Assembly (NCBI RefSeq): GCF_004762035.2
Contig: NZ_SIJK02000040.1
Span: 1-43,888, forward strand
DNA length: 43,888 nucleotides
Reading direction: 5' to 3'
Origin: Candidatus Chloroploca mongolica
GTDB lineage: Bacteria > Chloroflexota > Chloroflexia > Chloroflexales > Chloroflexaceae
This document shows positions 35,240 through 43,888 of the stretch, piece by piece; the stretch's first letter is position 1; every line of letters starts with the position of its first letter. Position numbers and translations under genes: made by a program. The notes under the pieces are model-generated. The model saw only the letters and a program-made list of their open reading frames with translations. It was not told the DNA's origin and ran no database searches.

Positions 35240-38200
35240 TCAAGACCGTTGCAAACTAGGCAGGAAGACCTGATAGCGCTCAAATGAGAGCGGCGTAAAG
35301 GAGCCCTTGAACGTGAAATGACTCGTATTGCCTGCCCGATCAGTCGCCCGTGCGATGATCCGCAAGTCACCCGGAGCTATCGGTGCAATGCTTTGATATA
35401 TACCTGAGCCAGGAGCGGTTTGTTCAAGCGCACGGTTTTCCCAGGTTCGCCCATCAGGGCCAATGTAGATCATGCTGACATTGGCAATGCCACTTCGCCC
35501 AAACTCTGTGTTGAGCGAGACATCACGCACCTGTATTTCTACAAGCGCCTCTGTCGCCTGTGCGAGTTGAATGTTGACATCAGGTGAACGGACAGCTACC
35601 GACTCGATGATGGGTGGCAGCATATCGCTCCGCAGCGCGAGGATCTCTCCGGTGAGAAGCCTCGGATCGGGATCTTCGTAGAAGACCTGGAAGACAAGCT
35701 GGCGGTATGGGCGTAAGGTGCCAATTTTGCCACTGGGATCCGTGCGGAACTGTGCGATCGCGGTCGCCAGTTGATCACGCTGCAATTCCCCTTCGCCAAC
35801 CGTGCTGTACGCAAACATTTTGTCGGGGAACCAGATCCCAATCCCCGCCGGAAACTCCGGTTCAATGTCGGTCTCGATAATCGGGCTCGATGTCTCTGTC
35901 ACAACCTGGGTGATCTGCGGATCAAAGCCCTCCCGTTCATCGTAGATGCCCCCAATCATCACTACATCCCGCACCCGCAAGCGTTCCGTACTGCCGTTGC
36001 TGAGGGCACTGATATCGTAGGCAAGATTGGGCAACACTGGTACGGCAACCTGGTTATTCTCAAAAAGCCGCGGCGGTCGGATAAATGCCTCGCCAAAGCT
36101 GTCCTCCACCTTGATGCTCTCTGGCCCCAGGCGCAGGATCGTACTCCCCGTACGAGGAACCGGGACAAAATTCTCGCGTGCGAGATCAAACGTGAAGGTG
36201 ATGGTACGGGTAAGCCGGCCCAGACGATCAGGTTGAATCGGTGTATTGAGTTCGAGCGGCGCTGTCTGGGTTGGTGATGGATCTTCCAGTGGCGGTGGCA
36301 AGGGTTTTTCCATTTGCACCCGAATAAAGGGCAGGCCATAGAGCGTCATAATGCTGATCGCTTTGTAGTCGTATGCACTCAGGGTCGTCGAGTTGCGCAC
36401 ATAACGCTGCTTGGCCTTCACCAGCGCATCGCCAATCGTTGGCCCGATTGGGAAGAGACTCTGCGCAGGTGAGCGACCGAACGCTTCCACCACCACTTCA
36501 CGCGCCAGTTCCTCGGTGAGCAACACCGATAGCCGCTCAGAATAGTCAATGCCATCCGTTGTCCCATACCCATAGCCGGTATTGCCAATCCAGTTGCCGC
36601 CGTGACGGTTCAGCGCTTCGGCGAAGTCGGCCCGGTAAAGCAAGGGCATCCCTTCGGCAAGCGCCCCGGTATGCACGTTGTAGCCACTGTGACACCCGAC
36701 CGAATAGCCGAGCGTCCCCATGAAGTAACCCCCAAACCACGAAAATTCATACTCGGGCACCAGCAAGCGCTCTGCCGGGAAGTTGCCCGTGCGATCTTCA
36801 ATCGCAGGCAATAATTGCCAGTGGTCAAAGTGGGCATTTACCGAGTTGAGCACGAGCGGAAGCGATGATTGCAGATTGACAAAGCCATCTTGGGGCAATG
36901 GGAAGTCAATATCAAGTCGCCCATCAAACCAGGTACGCTCAAGATCAGGTCGCGTCCATCGATCATTGATCAAAGAGTTGACTTCCTGGGCAAATGACCT
37001 GGTCCTCGTTAAAATACTGGTAACGGTCTGAGCTTGATCAGTCAAAAAGTCGTATCCCGTCACTGAAGCACGGGCAGGCCCCGGTTGACCGTCACCCTGC
37101 GAGGTGACATCAATGTGGGAGGGCCTGTTGGTATATTCGCTACCATAGAGCTGTGCATTGAGATAGTTGGCAATGTCGTCAGGCGTCTCAACAATCCGCC
37201 CAACCGCCAGTTGCGGCAAATGGAAGGGATACCCATAAAAACGATACGGTCGCCCTGCGCCATACGGGCTATCCGTCAAGAGCATCCGATAACGCAAGGC
37301 GGCCCCAAGCGCACTATCGGGGATGATCATATCACGTCCGCCCACGATGTTACGGGTGTACGCCAGATAATCAGCCTCGTTGGCAATCGTGGTGAGATCC
37401 GGAGCACGAAAGAACGGGACAATATTGTCACCACCAATTAAGACAATGTTACGGACATTCGGGAACGTGATCCGCTCATCTTCAGCCGCATTCCCATAAT
37501 AAAAGGCGGCATTCGTCTTGGTCACTGGTTCCGTTTGCGTCGCTGCCTCGATCAGGTTGTCGATCAGGCCCGCAACATAGTTGGCATAGAGGGGGTTCGC
37601 TTGATTGGCATCCCAAAGATCATACACATCCGTGATCGCAGCCGTCGACGCTCTGCCAGGCATCATTGGCTCTAAGCGGCCCAGATCGAGTACGATGCCA
37701 TATTCAGGTGGAGCACCGTTGCTCTGCGGCGGACTCGCCGCAAATTGATCAAGCGCATACCCTATCGAGGTAATATTGGTCATCTGGGGGTTTTCATCAG
37801 GCCCGTAGATCTGCTCCAAACGTTGCGGGTGATGAATATATAATGTCGTGATCTGCTCAGGACCAATACCAAACTCGCCACCACCAGGCAAGCTTGAAAA
37901 ATCAAGCCGTAGTTCTACCTCTGGTGCCGATGGTGGTACCGTCAACTCACTCCCATCGAGACGTACACCGAGACGGTACGGCAACGTATTCGTATCACCG
38001 ATAGGGTATGCGCCGTTGTGCGGCACGACGACGACATAGTAGACCCCCGGCACCCAGATCAGCGTGTCAATCGTTTCGGGCGTGCGCCCACTATTGATGC
38101 TGATCGCCCCGATGCTCCCACCGATCGCCCCGATGCTCCCACCGATCGCCCCGATGCTCCCACCGATCGCCCCGATGCTTCCACCGATCGCCCCGATGCT

Positions 38201-38662
38201 TCCACCGATCGCCCCGATGCTTCCACCAACCTGGGTAATGCCTTCGAGTCCAGGGACACCCGGATCAAACGTGAGATCAATCCCAACTTCAGGATCAGGC
38301 CCCCCACCGAACACCAGATCATAATCGGCAGGTAAACCATCCAGCACAATCTGGATGCGCGAGGCAGGTCGCGGCACCACCATGCGAAAGAAATCAACAT
38401 CGGTCGAACGATCAATAACGCCAGTTATCGTCTGCTCCCAACTCTGGATGGTGCGATCACCGATCCACTCGGCATCTTGCGGTCGATCATTTGAACTGCT
38501 ACCAGGCGCTTCTTGTTCGATGTACGGAGGAAGTTTAGTGACGTCACTCAAGGTAGACGCAGGAACCTCAACCGGCTCGGCCAGAGCAGTGGCAGTAGGC
38601 TGCATCCCTAATGGCGTCACAAGGAGGGCCATCAAGAGCAGCACAATAAGTTGACGTGGCAT
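35240..38662 (-). CDS. Secreted C25/clan-CD-like cysteine peptidase homologue with GGSIGAI repeats
   Basis: A 1140-residue protein with a signal peptide (LIVLLLMALLVTPLG, cleavage near residue 28). Residues about 75-130 resemble a bacterial pre-peptidase beta-domain (VDFFRMVVPRPASRIQIVLDG). Six perfect GGSIGAI repeats follow near residues 146-187. The central region has NVRNIVLIGGDNIVPF and LPQLAVGRIVET, typical of gingipain-like C25 folds. NAHFDHW and GYSVGCHSGYN then supply a plausible His-Cys dyad in the clan-CD order. Beta-rich domains end the protein. Extracellular proteolysis or a surface role is inferred. Substitution of the dyad residues could not be assessed without a structure-based alignment. 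It has its own terminator. Confidence 0.65.
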   Translation of the reverse strand: MPRQLIVLLLMALLVTPLGMQPTATALAEPVEVPASTLSDVTKLPPYIEQEAPGSSSNDRPQDAEWIGDRTIQSWEQTITGVIDRSTDVDFFRMVVPRPASRIQIVLDGLPADYDLVFGGGPDPEVGIDLTFDPGVPGLEGITQVGGSIGAIGGSIGAIGGSIGAIGGSIGAIGGSIGAIGGSIGAISINSGRTPETIDTLIWVPGVYYVVVVPHNGAYPIGDTNTLPYRLGVRLDGSELTVPPSAPEVELRLDFSSLPGGGEFGIGPEQITTLYIHHPQRLEQIYGPDENPQMTNITSIGYALDQFAASPPQSNGAPPEYGIVLDLGRLEPMMPGRASTAAITDVYDLWDANQANPLYANYVAGLIDNLIEAATQTEPVTKTNAAFYYGNAAEDERITFPNVRNIVLIGGDNIVPFFRAPDLTTIANEADYLAYTRNIVGGRDMIIPDSALGAALRYRMLLTDSPYGAGRPYRFYGYPFHLPQLAVGRIVETPDDIANYLNAQLYGSEYTNRPSHIDVTSQGDGQPGPARASVTGYDFLTDQAQTVTSILTRTRSFAQEVNSLINDRWTRPDLERTWFDGRLDIDFPLPQDGFVNLQSSLPLVLNSVNAHFDHWQLLPAIEDRTGNFPAERLLVPEYEFSWFGGYFMGTLGYSVGCHSGYNVHTGALAEGMPLLYRADFAEALNRHGGNWIGNTGYGYGTTDGIDYSERLSVLLTEELAREVVVEAFGRSPAQSLFPIGPTIGDALVKAKQRYVRNSTTLSAYDYKAISIMTLYGLPFIRVQMEKPLPPPLEDPSPTQTAPLELNTPIQPDRLGRLTRTITFTFDLARENFVPVPRTGSTILRLGPESIKVEDSFGEAFIRPPRLFENNQVAVPVLPNLAYDISALSNGSTERLRVRDVVMIGGIYDEREGFDPQITQVVTETSSPIIETDIEPEFPAGIGIWFPDKMFAYSTVGEGELQRDQLATAIAQFRTDPSGKIGTLRPYRQLVFQVFYEDPDPRLLTGEILALRSDMLPPIIESVAVRSPDVNIQLAQATEALVEIQVRDVSLNTEFGRSGIANVSMIYIGPDGRTWENRALEQTAPGSGIYQSIAPIAPGDLRIIARATDRAGNTSHFTFKGSFTPLSFERYQVFLPSLQRS
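38102..38227 (-). repeat. Six perfect 21-bp in-frame tandem repeats (GGSIGAI x6)
   Basis: Six consecutive 21-bp units encode GGSIGAI. The three units at 38102-38164 share one synonymous variant (gatgctccc) and the three at 38165-38227 share another (gatgcttcc), so copies expanded in two blocks. They sit between the pre-peptidase domain and the rest of the protein, as a flexible or beta-solenoid-like linker. Confidence 0.95.
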
Positions 38663-38722
38663 GCATACGCTCCGATCTTAGGTAACAGAAGCAACCGACT
38701 CAGCGTGGTTGCTCAAGCGAGC

Positions 38723-41700
38723 TTATAACGACTGAACCAGCGCGAGATCACGTTGTGCATCAAGTTCAGCAAAGATGGCCTGGGCTTCGGCCCGTGCCTG
38801 CGCAGCAGCCTCACGATCGCCCATCGCCAGCGCAAGGCGCGCTTGCTGATAACGCGTTTTCCCCAGTTCATAGCGATTATCAAGTTTGCTCAACCCGGCA
38901 TAACTTGTCTCCAGACAAGCCTGTGCTTTCGCAAAATCGCCAGTTACCAGGGCCACCTGCGCACTGACGCGATGCGCGGTAGCCTCTTCAACCCTCATTG
39001 CCAGTTCGGCAGCTAACGTGAAAGCTCGCTCGGCATGAAGTTGAGCAACGGCGAGATCGCCCAGAGCCAACGCCGCTTCAGCCGTTAAACGCAACACCTC
39101 GGGCAAAAAGTTGCGTGCGTTGATCTGCTGCAAGGTCTCAAGCGCCTCTAGGAAGAGCGGCAGCGCATCAGCCGGACGCCCCTGCAACAACAAGACTTCG
39201 CCACGATTGTAGGTTGTGACCGCGACCCCCAGCGTCGAGCCGATCCGCGCAAACATCGCATTGCTCAATTTATAGAGTTCGCCGGCACGTTCAAGTTGAT
39301 TGCGCCCCACCAGCACAACCGCAAGATTATTCGAGGTACGCGCAATGGCCTGTACATCACCAATATTCTCACTGATCGCCAGGCTCTGTTCATAACAGGC
39401 GATCGTATCGGCCCACTGGCCCATATTCAGATAGACCATACCAAGATTATTGAGCGTATCGCTCAAACCATCCAGCACATTCAGTTGCGCAAAGAGCGCA
39501 CGCGCCTGATCGAGGGCCGCGATCGCTTGATCGAGGATGCTTTGATCTCGATAGATCAGGCCCAGGAGTTTGAAGGTATGGGCCTGATCTGACAGATTGC
39601 CCGCCTGTTCGGCCAACTCTTTGCCCTTCGAAGCCCATTCAATCGACTCGGCATACTTGCTCTGCCGAAAAAAGAGCCCGGCCCCAAGCAAATAACAACG
39701 CGCAAGCTCCTCCCCTCTTTCGAGCGACATTCCTTCCATTCCAGTACGTAACCAGGTAAACGCCTGTTCATAGTGCGAACGACGCTCCTCGACACTTGCC
39801 AGCAGACGATACATCCGCAGCCAGTTTTCTTCGCCAGGGGCTGTCAGTTTGAGCGCTTCCCGAAAATGAACTTCAGCATCGTCATACTCACCGAGCAATA
39901 ACCTCAAATCGCCACTCTGCTCATGGATCAAGATGAGTTGTTGCTTCAACGACGGAGTACTCTGCACCTCTTGCAGCCGCTGGGCGACAGTCAATGCAAT
40001 CCCATAGAGGGCCAGCGCATCACGATTCGCAAAACGCTGCGTTGCCTGTTCTGCGGCACGGATGTGATATGCGAGCGCCTGATCCCACGCTTCAGCCTGC
40101 AAATAGTGCCAGGCCAGCACGGGCAGGTGAGGTTCAAGCTGGCTACCTGCCAACGACTCGATCCGGTGGGCCACCTGCCCATGCAAGACCCGCCGCCGAG
40201 CATAGAGAATAGCCTCATACGCTACATCACGTAACAGGGCATGCCGGAAAAGGTAGCTGAGAATCTGATCAAGTTGCTCGGCCTGGATCAACTCAAAACC
40301 CACCAGATACATAAGCCCTTCATCAAGTGGAGACTGGCTCGCATAGACACCTTCAATGATCGGACGTTGAAAACGGCGCCCGATCACCGAGGCAACCTGG
40401 AGCAACGCCTGACGCGGTTCATCCAGGCGATCGAGACGAGCCAGCAAGAGGCCTTCGATACTCCCCGGCAATTGAACCTCGTCGAGCGTACGCTCAAGCC
40501 GCCACTCACCCTTTTCCGTACGGCAAAGCACCTGTTCAGCGACCAGGGCATGGAACAACTCTTCAATAAAGAAGGGGTTGCCCTGCGTGCGCTCAAGCAG
40601 CGGCAAGATTTCGGCGGGTGGTTCAGTGCCCCCCAGCAATTCACGCAAGAGAGCCACGCAATCTTCACTCGTAAGTTCACCTAACGGAATCTTGACCGTC
40701 GTCGGCTTCTCAATCCAAAGGGCAGTGATCGGCGTATCAGGCCGATAGGTCACCAGCAATAAGAGCGGCAAGTCAACGGCAGCAAGGGCGAGTTGACTCA
40801 ATAGCTCATGTGAAGGTAGATCCGCCCAGTGGACATCTTCAATCAGGATCAGCATGCGATCTTGCATGGTGGCCCCAGCGAAGAGCGCCACGATCAGTTC
40901 CTGAAGACGGTCGTGCCGTTGTTCAGGTGACAGCGAAGTGGTTAGCGGGCTCTCTTCCAGCGCAACGCCAAGCGCATCACCAAGCAGAGGCGTAAACCGC
41001 TCGAGCTCAGGGGCAAGCTGACGTACACGAATAGCAAGCCGTGCTGTCAACTCAGGTTCGTGCAAATAGCGCACCGACAGGCTCAACAACGTACGCAAAG
41101 GCCCCCGCACAGCAGCGTACGGTGTCCGCTGATCATAGCTTTGGCACTCACCCAGATAGATCGAAAACGACGGCATCGCCCGCCCATCAGGTGCCATGCT
41201 CGCAATCACCAGACGTTGCAACAACTCTTCGGCAAGCCGGGTCTTGCCGGCACCAGCATCACCCACTAACGCCAGCATCCGACCATGCCCCAGCAACGCA
41301 TCGCTCGCCAGATCGAACAAGGTTGCCAACTCGTGATCACGCCCGATCAAGGGCGTTGGCCCTGTCCGTTGCTCAGACGCACCACCGCGTAACGGTATCG
41401 CAACGTCGGCAACCCGAACGACCCGTGACGGAATGACCGGTGCACGAATGCCCTTGAGTTGCAACGGTGAACTATCAACCAGGTCAAACTGACCCGCCAC
41501 AATGAGCCGGGTCGCCGGAGAGATGAGCACTTCGTGATCAGCGGCCGCTGACATCAACCGTGCCGCCAGGTTCACATTCGAGCCCATCACGGTATATTCG
41601 TAGCGGGTCGAGCCACCCACCCGCCCTGCAAAGACCGTCCCCGTATTGATCCCCATCTTATGCACAAACTGGAATGGCATGGGCAAGACCGGGGCCAGCA

Positions 41701-42931
41701 AGGCTGCCACTTCAGCATTCGCTTCGTCGAGCGTTGTCGCAAGATCGAGCGCACAACGAATAGCGCGCACCGAAGCATCCTCGTGCGCAACAGGAGCCCC
41801 AAAGAGCACCATCAACTTGTCGCCGTGCGTATACATATCAACTTTATTCACAATGCCATCATAACGATGGACAACCGTCTGTGCCCGACGATAATAGGCA
41901 TTAAAGACCGCTGCGGCCAGATCCGGCGCATGCTGCAGATGGGCAAGGATGGCGCTAAAATCGTGAATGTTGATAAAAAGCACCGTAACCGGTCGAAACT
42001 CGCCAAGCCCGACTTCCGAGACCTCGAGAAACCGTCGTGGCAGCCCACGCACCAGGTATGGTTCAAGTGCCGCGAGTTGGTGCGCCAGTCGTTCGAGGGT
42101 TTGCAGATCATCAAGCCCACTGTGAGCAAAGAGATCGGTATGAGGCGGAGGTAACACAGGTTCAGGCAGATCGGTCAGGCGATGAAAGCCACGGCCAACC
42201 CCTTGCACCGTAACACCAGGAATATGTTCAATTGCCTCACTTGAGATCACCACCTGTCCTGGCACAGCCAGTTCCTGCGCCATCGCCACCCGGTTCACCA
42301 CCGGGCCAGTCACCACAAGCTCGACATGGCTCTGATCACCAACACTTGCCGCAAAGACACGACCACTATGCACCCCAACGCGCAACCGCAAGGCAAAAGT
42401 ACCAACGCGTGTTGCCAAATCAGCAAAGGCATCCATGCGCCGTTGCATCGCGAGCGCGGCTGCGGCCGCAGCAGCCACATGCTGCTCACCCAGGCTGGCA
42501 GCATCAAAAAAGGCGGTGAGCGCATCACCGCCAAATTTCAACAATGAACCCTGGCGAGCATGGATCTCGGCAATCAAGACATCAAAGAGGTGACTCACGA
42601 TTGCCGTCACCTCTTCAGAACCCTGGCGCCCAAGACTACTGAGTTGCTCAGAGAGCGCAGTAAAGCCGGAGAGATCGGCAAAGAGCAGACTGCCATTCCA
42701 GAAGGCCCCGGAAATCTGCCCCGGTCGTGGCTGACGCAACTGATCCTGAACAAGGCGGGCAGGCATAAACGCCGCGCACGCCGCAAGACGCGTACGTAAG
42801 ACAACCGCCAGTTGCACCCGCTCATTAGCGGGCAGATTACCTGTTTGCGACAGTTGTGATGCCAACTCAGGATAATCCTGAGCGAGGAACCTGGCAAGAT
42901 AAGAGACCTGAGTGTCCATAGAAACAACCAT
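38723..42931 (-). CDS. Double class III cyclase domain / AAA ATPase / TPR signalling protein
   Basis: About 1402 residues. Two nucleotide-cyclase homology domains come first. In the first, both metal-binding Asp are present (LLFADLSGFT and KFGGDALTAFF). In the second, the first Asp is Asn (LFINIHDFS) while the second is kept (THGDKLMVLFG), so that domain may be regulatory. Then follow a MalT/LuxR-like AAA ATPase with Walker A GDAGAGKT (Lys563) and Walker B LILIEDVHWAD, and a C-terminal TPR array of about ten units. No transmembrane segment is seen. The predicted role is making a cyclic nucleotide or transducing a signal through the ATPase-TPR part. The start is uncertain: ATG 42931, ATG 42919 or TTG 42946, none with a good ribosome-binding site. 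Confidence 0.85.
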   Translation of the reverse strand: MVVSMDTQVSYLARFLAQDYPELASQLSQTGNLPANERVQLAVVLRTRLAACAAFMPARLVQDQLRQPRPGQISGAFWNGSLLFADLSGFTALSEQLSSLGRQGSEEVTAIVSHLFDVLIAEIHARQGSLLKFGGDALTAFFDAASLGEQHVAAAAAAALAMQRRMDAFADLATRVGTFALRLRVGVHSGRVFAASVGDQSHVELVVTGPVVNRVAMAQELAVPGQVVISSEAIEHIPGVTVQGVGRGFHRLTDLPEPVLPPPHTDLFAHSGLDDLQTLERLAHQLAALEPYLVRGLPRRFLEVSEVGLGEFRPVTVLFINIHDFSAILAHLQHAPDLAAAVFNAYYRRAQTVVHRYDGIVNKVDMYTHGDKLMVLFGAPVAHEDASVRAIRCALDLATTLDEANAEVAALLAPVLPMPFQFVHKMGINTGTVFAGRVGGSTRYEYTVMGSNVNLAARLMSAAADHEVLISPATRLIVAGQFDLVDSSPLQLKGIRAPVIPSRVVRVADVAIPLRGGASEQRTGPTPLIGRDHELATLFDLASDALLGHGRMLALVGDAGAGKTRLAEELLQRLVIASMAPDGRAMPSFSIYLGECQSYDQRTPYAAVRGPLRTLLSLSVRYLHEPELTARLAIRVRQLAPELERFTPLLGDALGVALEESPLTTSLSPEQRHDRLQELIVALFAGATMQDRMLILIEDVHWADLPSHELLSQLALAAVDLPLLLLVTYRPDTPITALWIEKPTTVKIPLGELTSEDCVALLRELLGGTEPPAEILPLLERTQGNPFFIEELFHALVAEQVLCRTEKGEWRLERTLDEVQLPGSIEGLLLARLDRLDEPRQALLQVASVIGRRFQRPIIEGVYASQSPLDEGLMYLVGFELIQAEQLDQILSYLFRHALLRDVAYEAILYARRRVLHGQVAHRIESLAGSQLEPHLPVLAWHYLQAEAWDQALAYHIRAAEQATQRFANRDALALYGIALTVAQRLQEVQSTPSLKQQLILIHEQSGDLRLLLGEYDDAEVHFREALKLTAPGEENWLRMYRLLASVEERRSHYEQAFTWLRTGMEGMSLERGEELARCYLLGAGLFFRQSKYAESIEWASKGKELAEQAGNLSDQAHTFKLLGLIYRDQSILDQAIAALDQARALFAQLNVLDGLSDTLNNLGMVYLNMGQWADTIACYEQSLAISENIGDVQAIARTSNNLAVVLVGRNQLERAGELYKLSNAMFARIGSTLGVAVTTYNRGEVLLLQGRPADALPLFLEALETLQQINARNFLPEVLRLTAEAALALGDLAVAQLHAERAFTLAAELAMRVEEATAHRVSAQVALVTGDFAKAQACLETSYAGLSKLDNRYELGKTRYQQARLALAMGDREAAAQARAEAQAIFAELDAQRDLALVQSL

Positions 42932-43073
42932 TTTATTGCGCTTCAATTGACAGCACTACATGAACGTCACTCAGGGGAGGGTTTCGATGATATGATTATG
43001 CACGATAATGACCGGTTCTGTCTAGCATCTACCATAGAGCTTGAGAAGTGTCGCCTCCGATGGCGCAACAAGG

Positions 43074-43110
43074 GTTGTCTGATGTTTTTGGTAGAAAAAC
43101 ACCAGACAAC
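43074..43110. other. Hairpin in the cyclase/pgsA intergenic region
   Basis: gttgtctg-a-tgttttt and aaaaaca-c-cagacaac pair around ggta, a 15-bp stem with one mismatch and a T-run inside the stem. It lies between divergent genes and upstream of the candidate pgsA -10 box, so it may end transcription of an unseen upstream transcript or be an operator. Confidence 0.4.
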
Positions 43111-43128
43111 ACGTACGAGGCATGGCTA

Positions 43129-43137
43129 TGCTATAAT
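43129..43137 (+). promoter_or_regulatory. Candidate extended -10 promoter of pgsA
   Basis: TGcTATAAT at 43129-43137 is a perfect -10 with an extended TGn, about 50 bases before the pgsA start. No good -35 is visible, which is consistent with extended -10 promoters. Confidence 0.45.
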
Positions 43138-43187
43138 CCGAGGCGTAGGCGTTACCCAGGCAAGTTGCCATTGACAGGACATATCTT

Positions 43188-43799
43188 ATGCGCGCCAGTT
43201 TGCGCAGTCTGCCCAATCTGCTTGGTCTTTTTCGGATTGTCGCGACCCCGTTCCTCTTCTGGCTTGTTGTGATCAGTGATCCTGTTGCTGACCTGTGGGC
43301 TGTGGCCCTGTTGATCATCATGGCTCTCAGCGATATGGCCGATGGTAAAATCGCCCGTCACCTCAATGTTGTTTCCCCTCTCGGCATCTTCCTTGATACC
43401 ATCAGCGACAAGATTTTTGTTGCGGGCGTGCTGATCCCTATGGTGCAGACGGGACTTCTCTCTGGATGGGTTGTCTTTGCAATTATTGTTCGCGAGTTTA
43501 TTGTTTCAGGGCTACGTTCCTTTGCCGCAGCTGAAGGGATAGTCATCTCGGCAGGACAACTGGGCAAACAAAAACTCGTCATTACGGTCATCGCCCTGGT
43601 GTGGCGCTTGCTCGCCGCCCATGCCGAACGCGGGGGCATCCTGGGCACTGTTTTTGACGGCCTATTGCAGAATCTCTTCGGACTCTGGCCTATCGCGATG
43701 GGGCTTGCCCTGCTTTTGACCATTGTCTCGGGCCTTGAGTACCTCTGGAATGCCTTCCCCCTCTTGAAGCAAAGTTGGGCTCCTCGCACCAAAGAATAA
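43188..43799 (+). CDS. pgsA: CDP-diacylglycerol-glycerol-3-phosphate 3-phosphatidyltransferase
   Basis: A 203-residue membrane enzyme of the CDP-alcohol phosphatidyltransferase family that makes phosphatidylglycerol phosphate for phosphatidylglycerol synthesis. The complete signature D-x2-D-G-x2-A-R-x8-G-x3-D-x3-D reads DMADGKIAR followed by GIFLDTISDK. About five to six hydrophobic helices flank it, and the N-terminal NLLGLFRI is typical of PgsA. ATG 43188 has agga about 11 bases upstream. A different CDP-alcohol substrate is possible, but length and motifs favour PgsA. Confidence 0.93.
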   Translation: MRASLRSLPNLLGLFRIVATPFLFWLVVISDPVADLWAVALLIIMALSDMADGKIARHLNVVSPLGIFLDTISDKIFVAGVLIPMVQTGLLSGWVVFAIIVREFIVSGLRSFAAAEGIVISAGQLGKQKLVITVIALVWRLLAAHAERGGILGTVFDGLLQNLFGLWPIAMGLALLLTIVSGLEYLWNAFPLLKQSWAPRTKE

Positions 43800-43836
43800 G
43801 CAAACAATCACGCTGTTCATTCATCTTCAAACCGAA

Positions 43837-43881
43837 AACCCCACCGCCCGCCTGCAAGAACTGCAGGCGGGCGGTGGGGTT
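43837..43881 (+). terminator. Strong hairpin after pgsA
   Basis: The 20-bp arms (43837-43856 and 43862-43881) are perfect reverse complements with the loop agaac. The stem is very GC-rich (core ccaccgcccgcctgca) and aaaa precedes it, favouring action on a convergent gene beyond the window as well. It starts 37 bases after the pgsA stop. Confidence 0.8.
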
Positions 43882-43888
43882 GGTTGCA

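Noticed and set aside
38102-38227. CRISPR array
   Set aside because: The 21-bp units abut with no spacers and are in frame inside a coding gene.

Overview
The window looks like chromosome from a member of the Chloroflexota, probably a Chloroflexales-type filamentous bacterium. This is an inference. It rests on a GC-rich background, a class II (B12-dependent) ribonucleotide reductase, a K+-independent membrane pyrophosphatase, a large cyclase/AAA/TPR regulator, a DUF2079 membrane protein and many dispersed palindromic and MITE-like repeats. No rRNA, tRNA or CRISPR array was seen.

Positions 1-14400 are an accessory, defence-type region read on the + strand. After a decayed TetR-like remnant comes a phospholipase-D/SNF2 helicase fusion (612-3923). 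Next is an AT-rich insert carrying a 1475-residue protein (4141-8568) with a putative HEPN RNase motif, a STAND-type P-loop NTPase and about 16 Sel1-like repeats. It is followed by a MITE-like repeat and the tail of a broken gene. Then come an Eco57I-class adenine methyltransferase (8961-12887), whose target-recognition region has a different base composition from the rest of the gene, and a Fic protein (13178-14371). A 286-bp tandem duplication across the methyltransferase/Fic junction has created a small chimeric ORF between them. The helicase, methyltransferase and Fic genes could be one DNA-modification defence module interrupted by a separate abortive-infection-type NTPase gene.

Positions 14400-21700 hold core metabolism. 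There is trpA, a stand-alone Lrp/AsnC effector-binding (RAM) domain gene and citrate synthase on the + strand. A perfect bidirectional terminator separates them from a minus-strand nrdJ with two NrdR-like boxes upstream. A nucleoside hydrolase gene overlaps a membrane PH-domain gene, and this pair diverges from an alpha/beta-hydrolase-fold gene (21578-22477) whose usual catalytic acid and histidine appear replaced.

Positions 22659-28743 are a tightly packed minus-strand operon for envelope glycan or glycolipid work: GT2 glycosyltransferase, GT4 glycosyltransferase, UPF0104/LPG-synthase-type flippase-like protein, zinc-ribbon methyltransferase and DUF2079 protein.

Positions 28759-43888 contain an AEC-type transporter behind a leader with an intrinsic-terminator hairpin, a DM13-domain lipoprotein-like protein, a YtcJ-type amidohydrolase, hppA with a structured leader of about 185 nt, a secreted C25/clan-CD-like protein with six perfect 7-residue repeats, a 1400-residue double-cyclase/AAA/TPR signalling protein, and pgsA ending in a strong terminator at the window edge.
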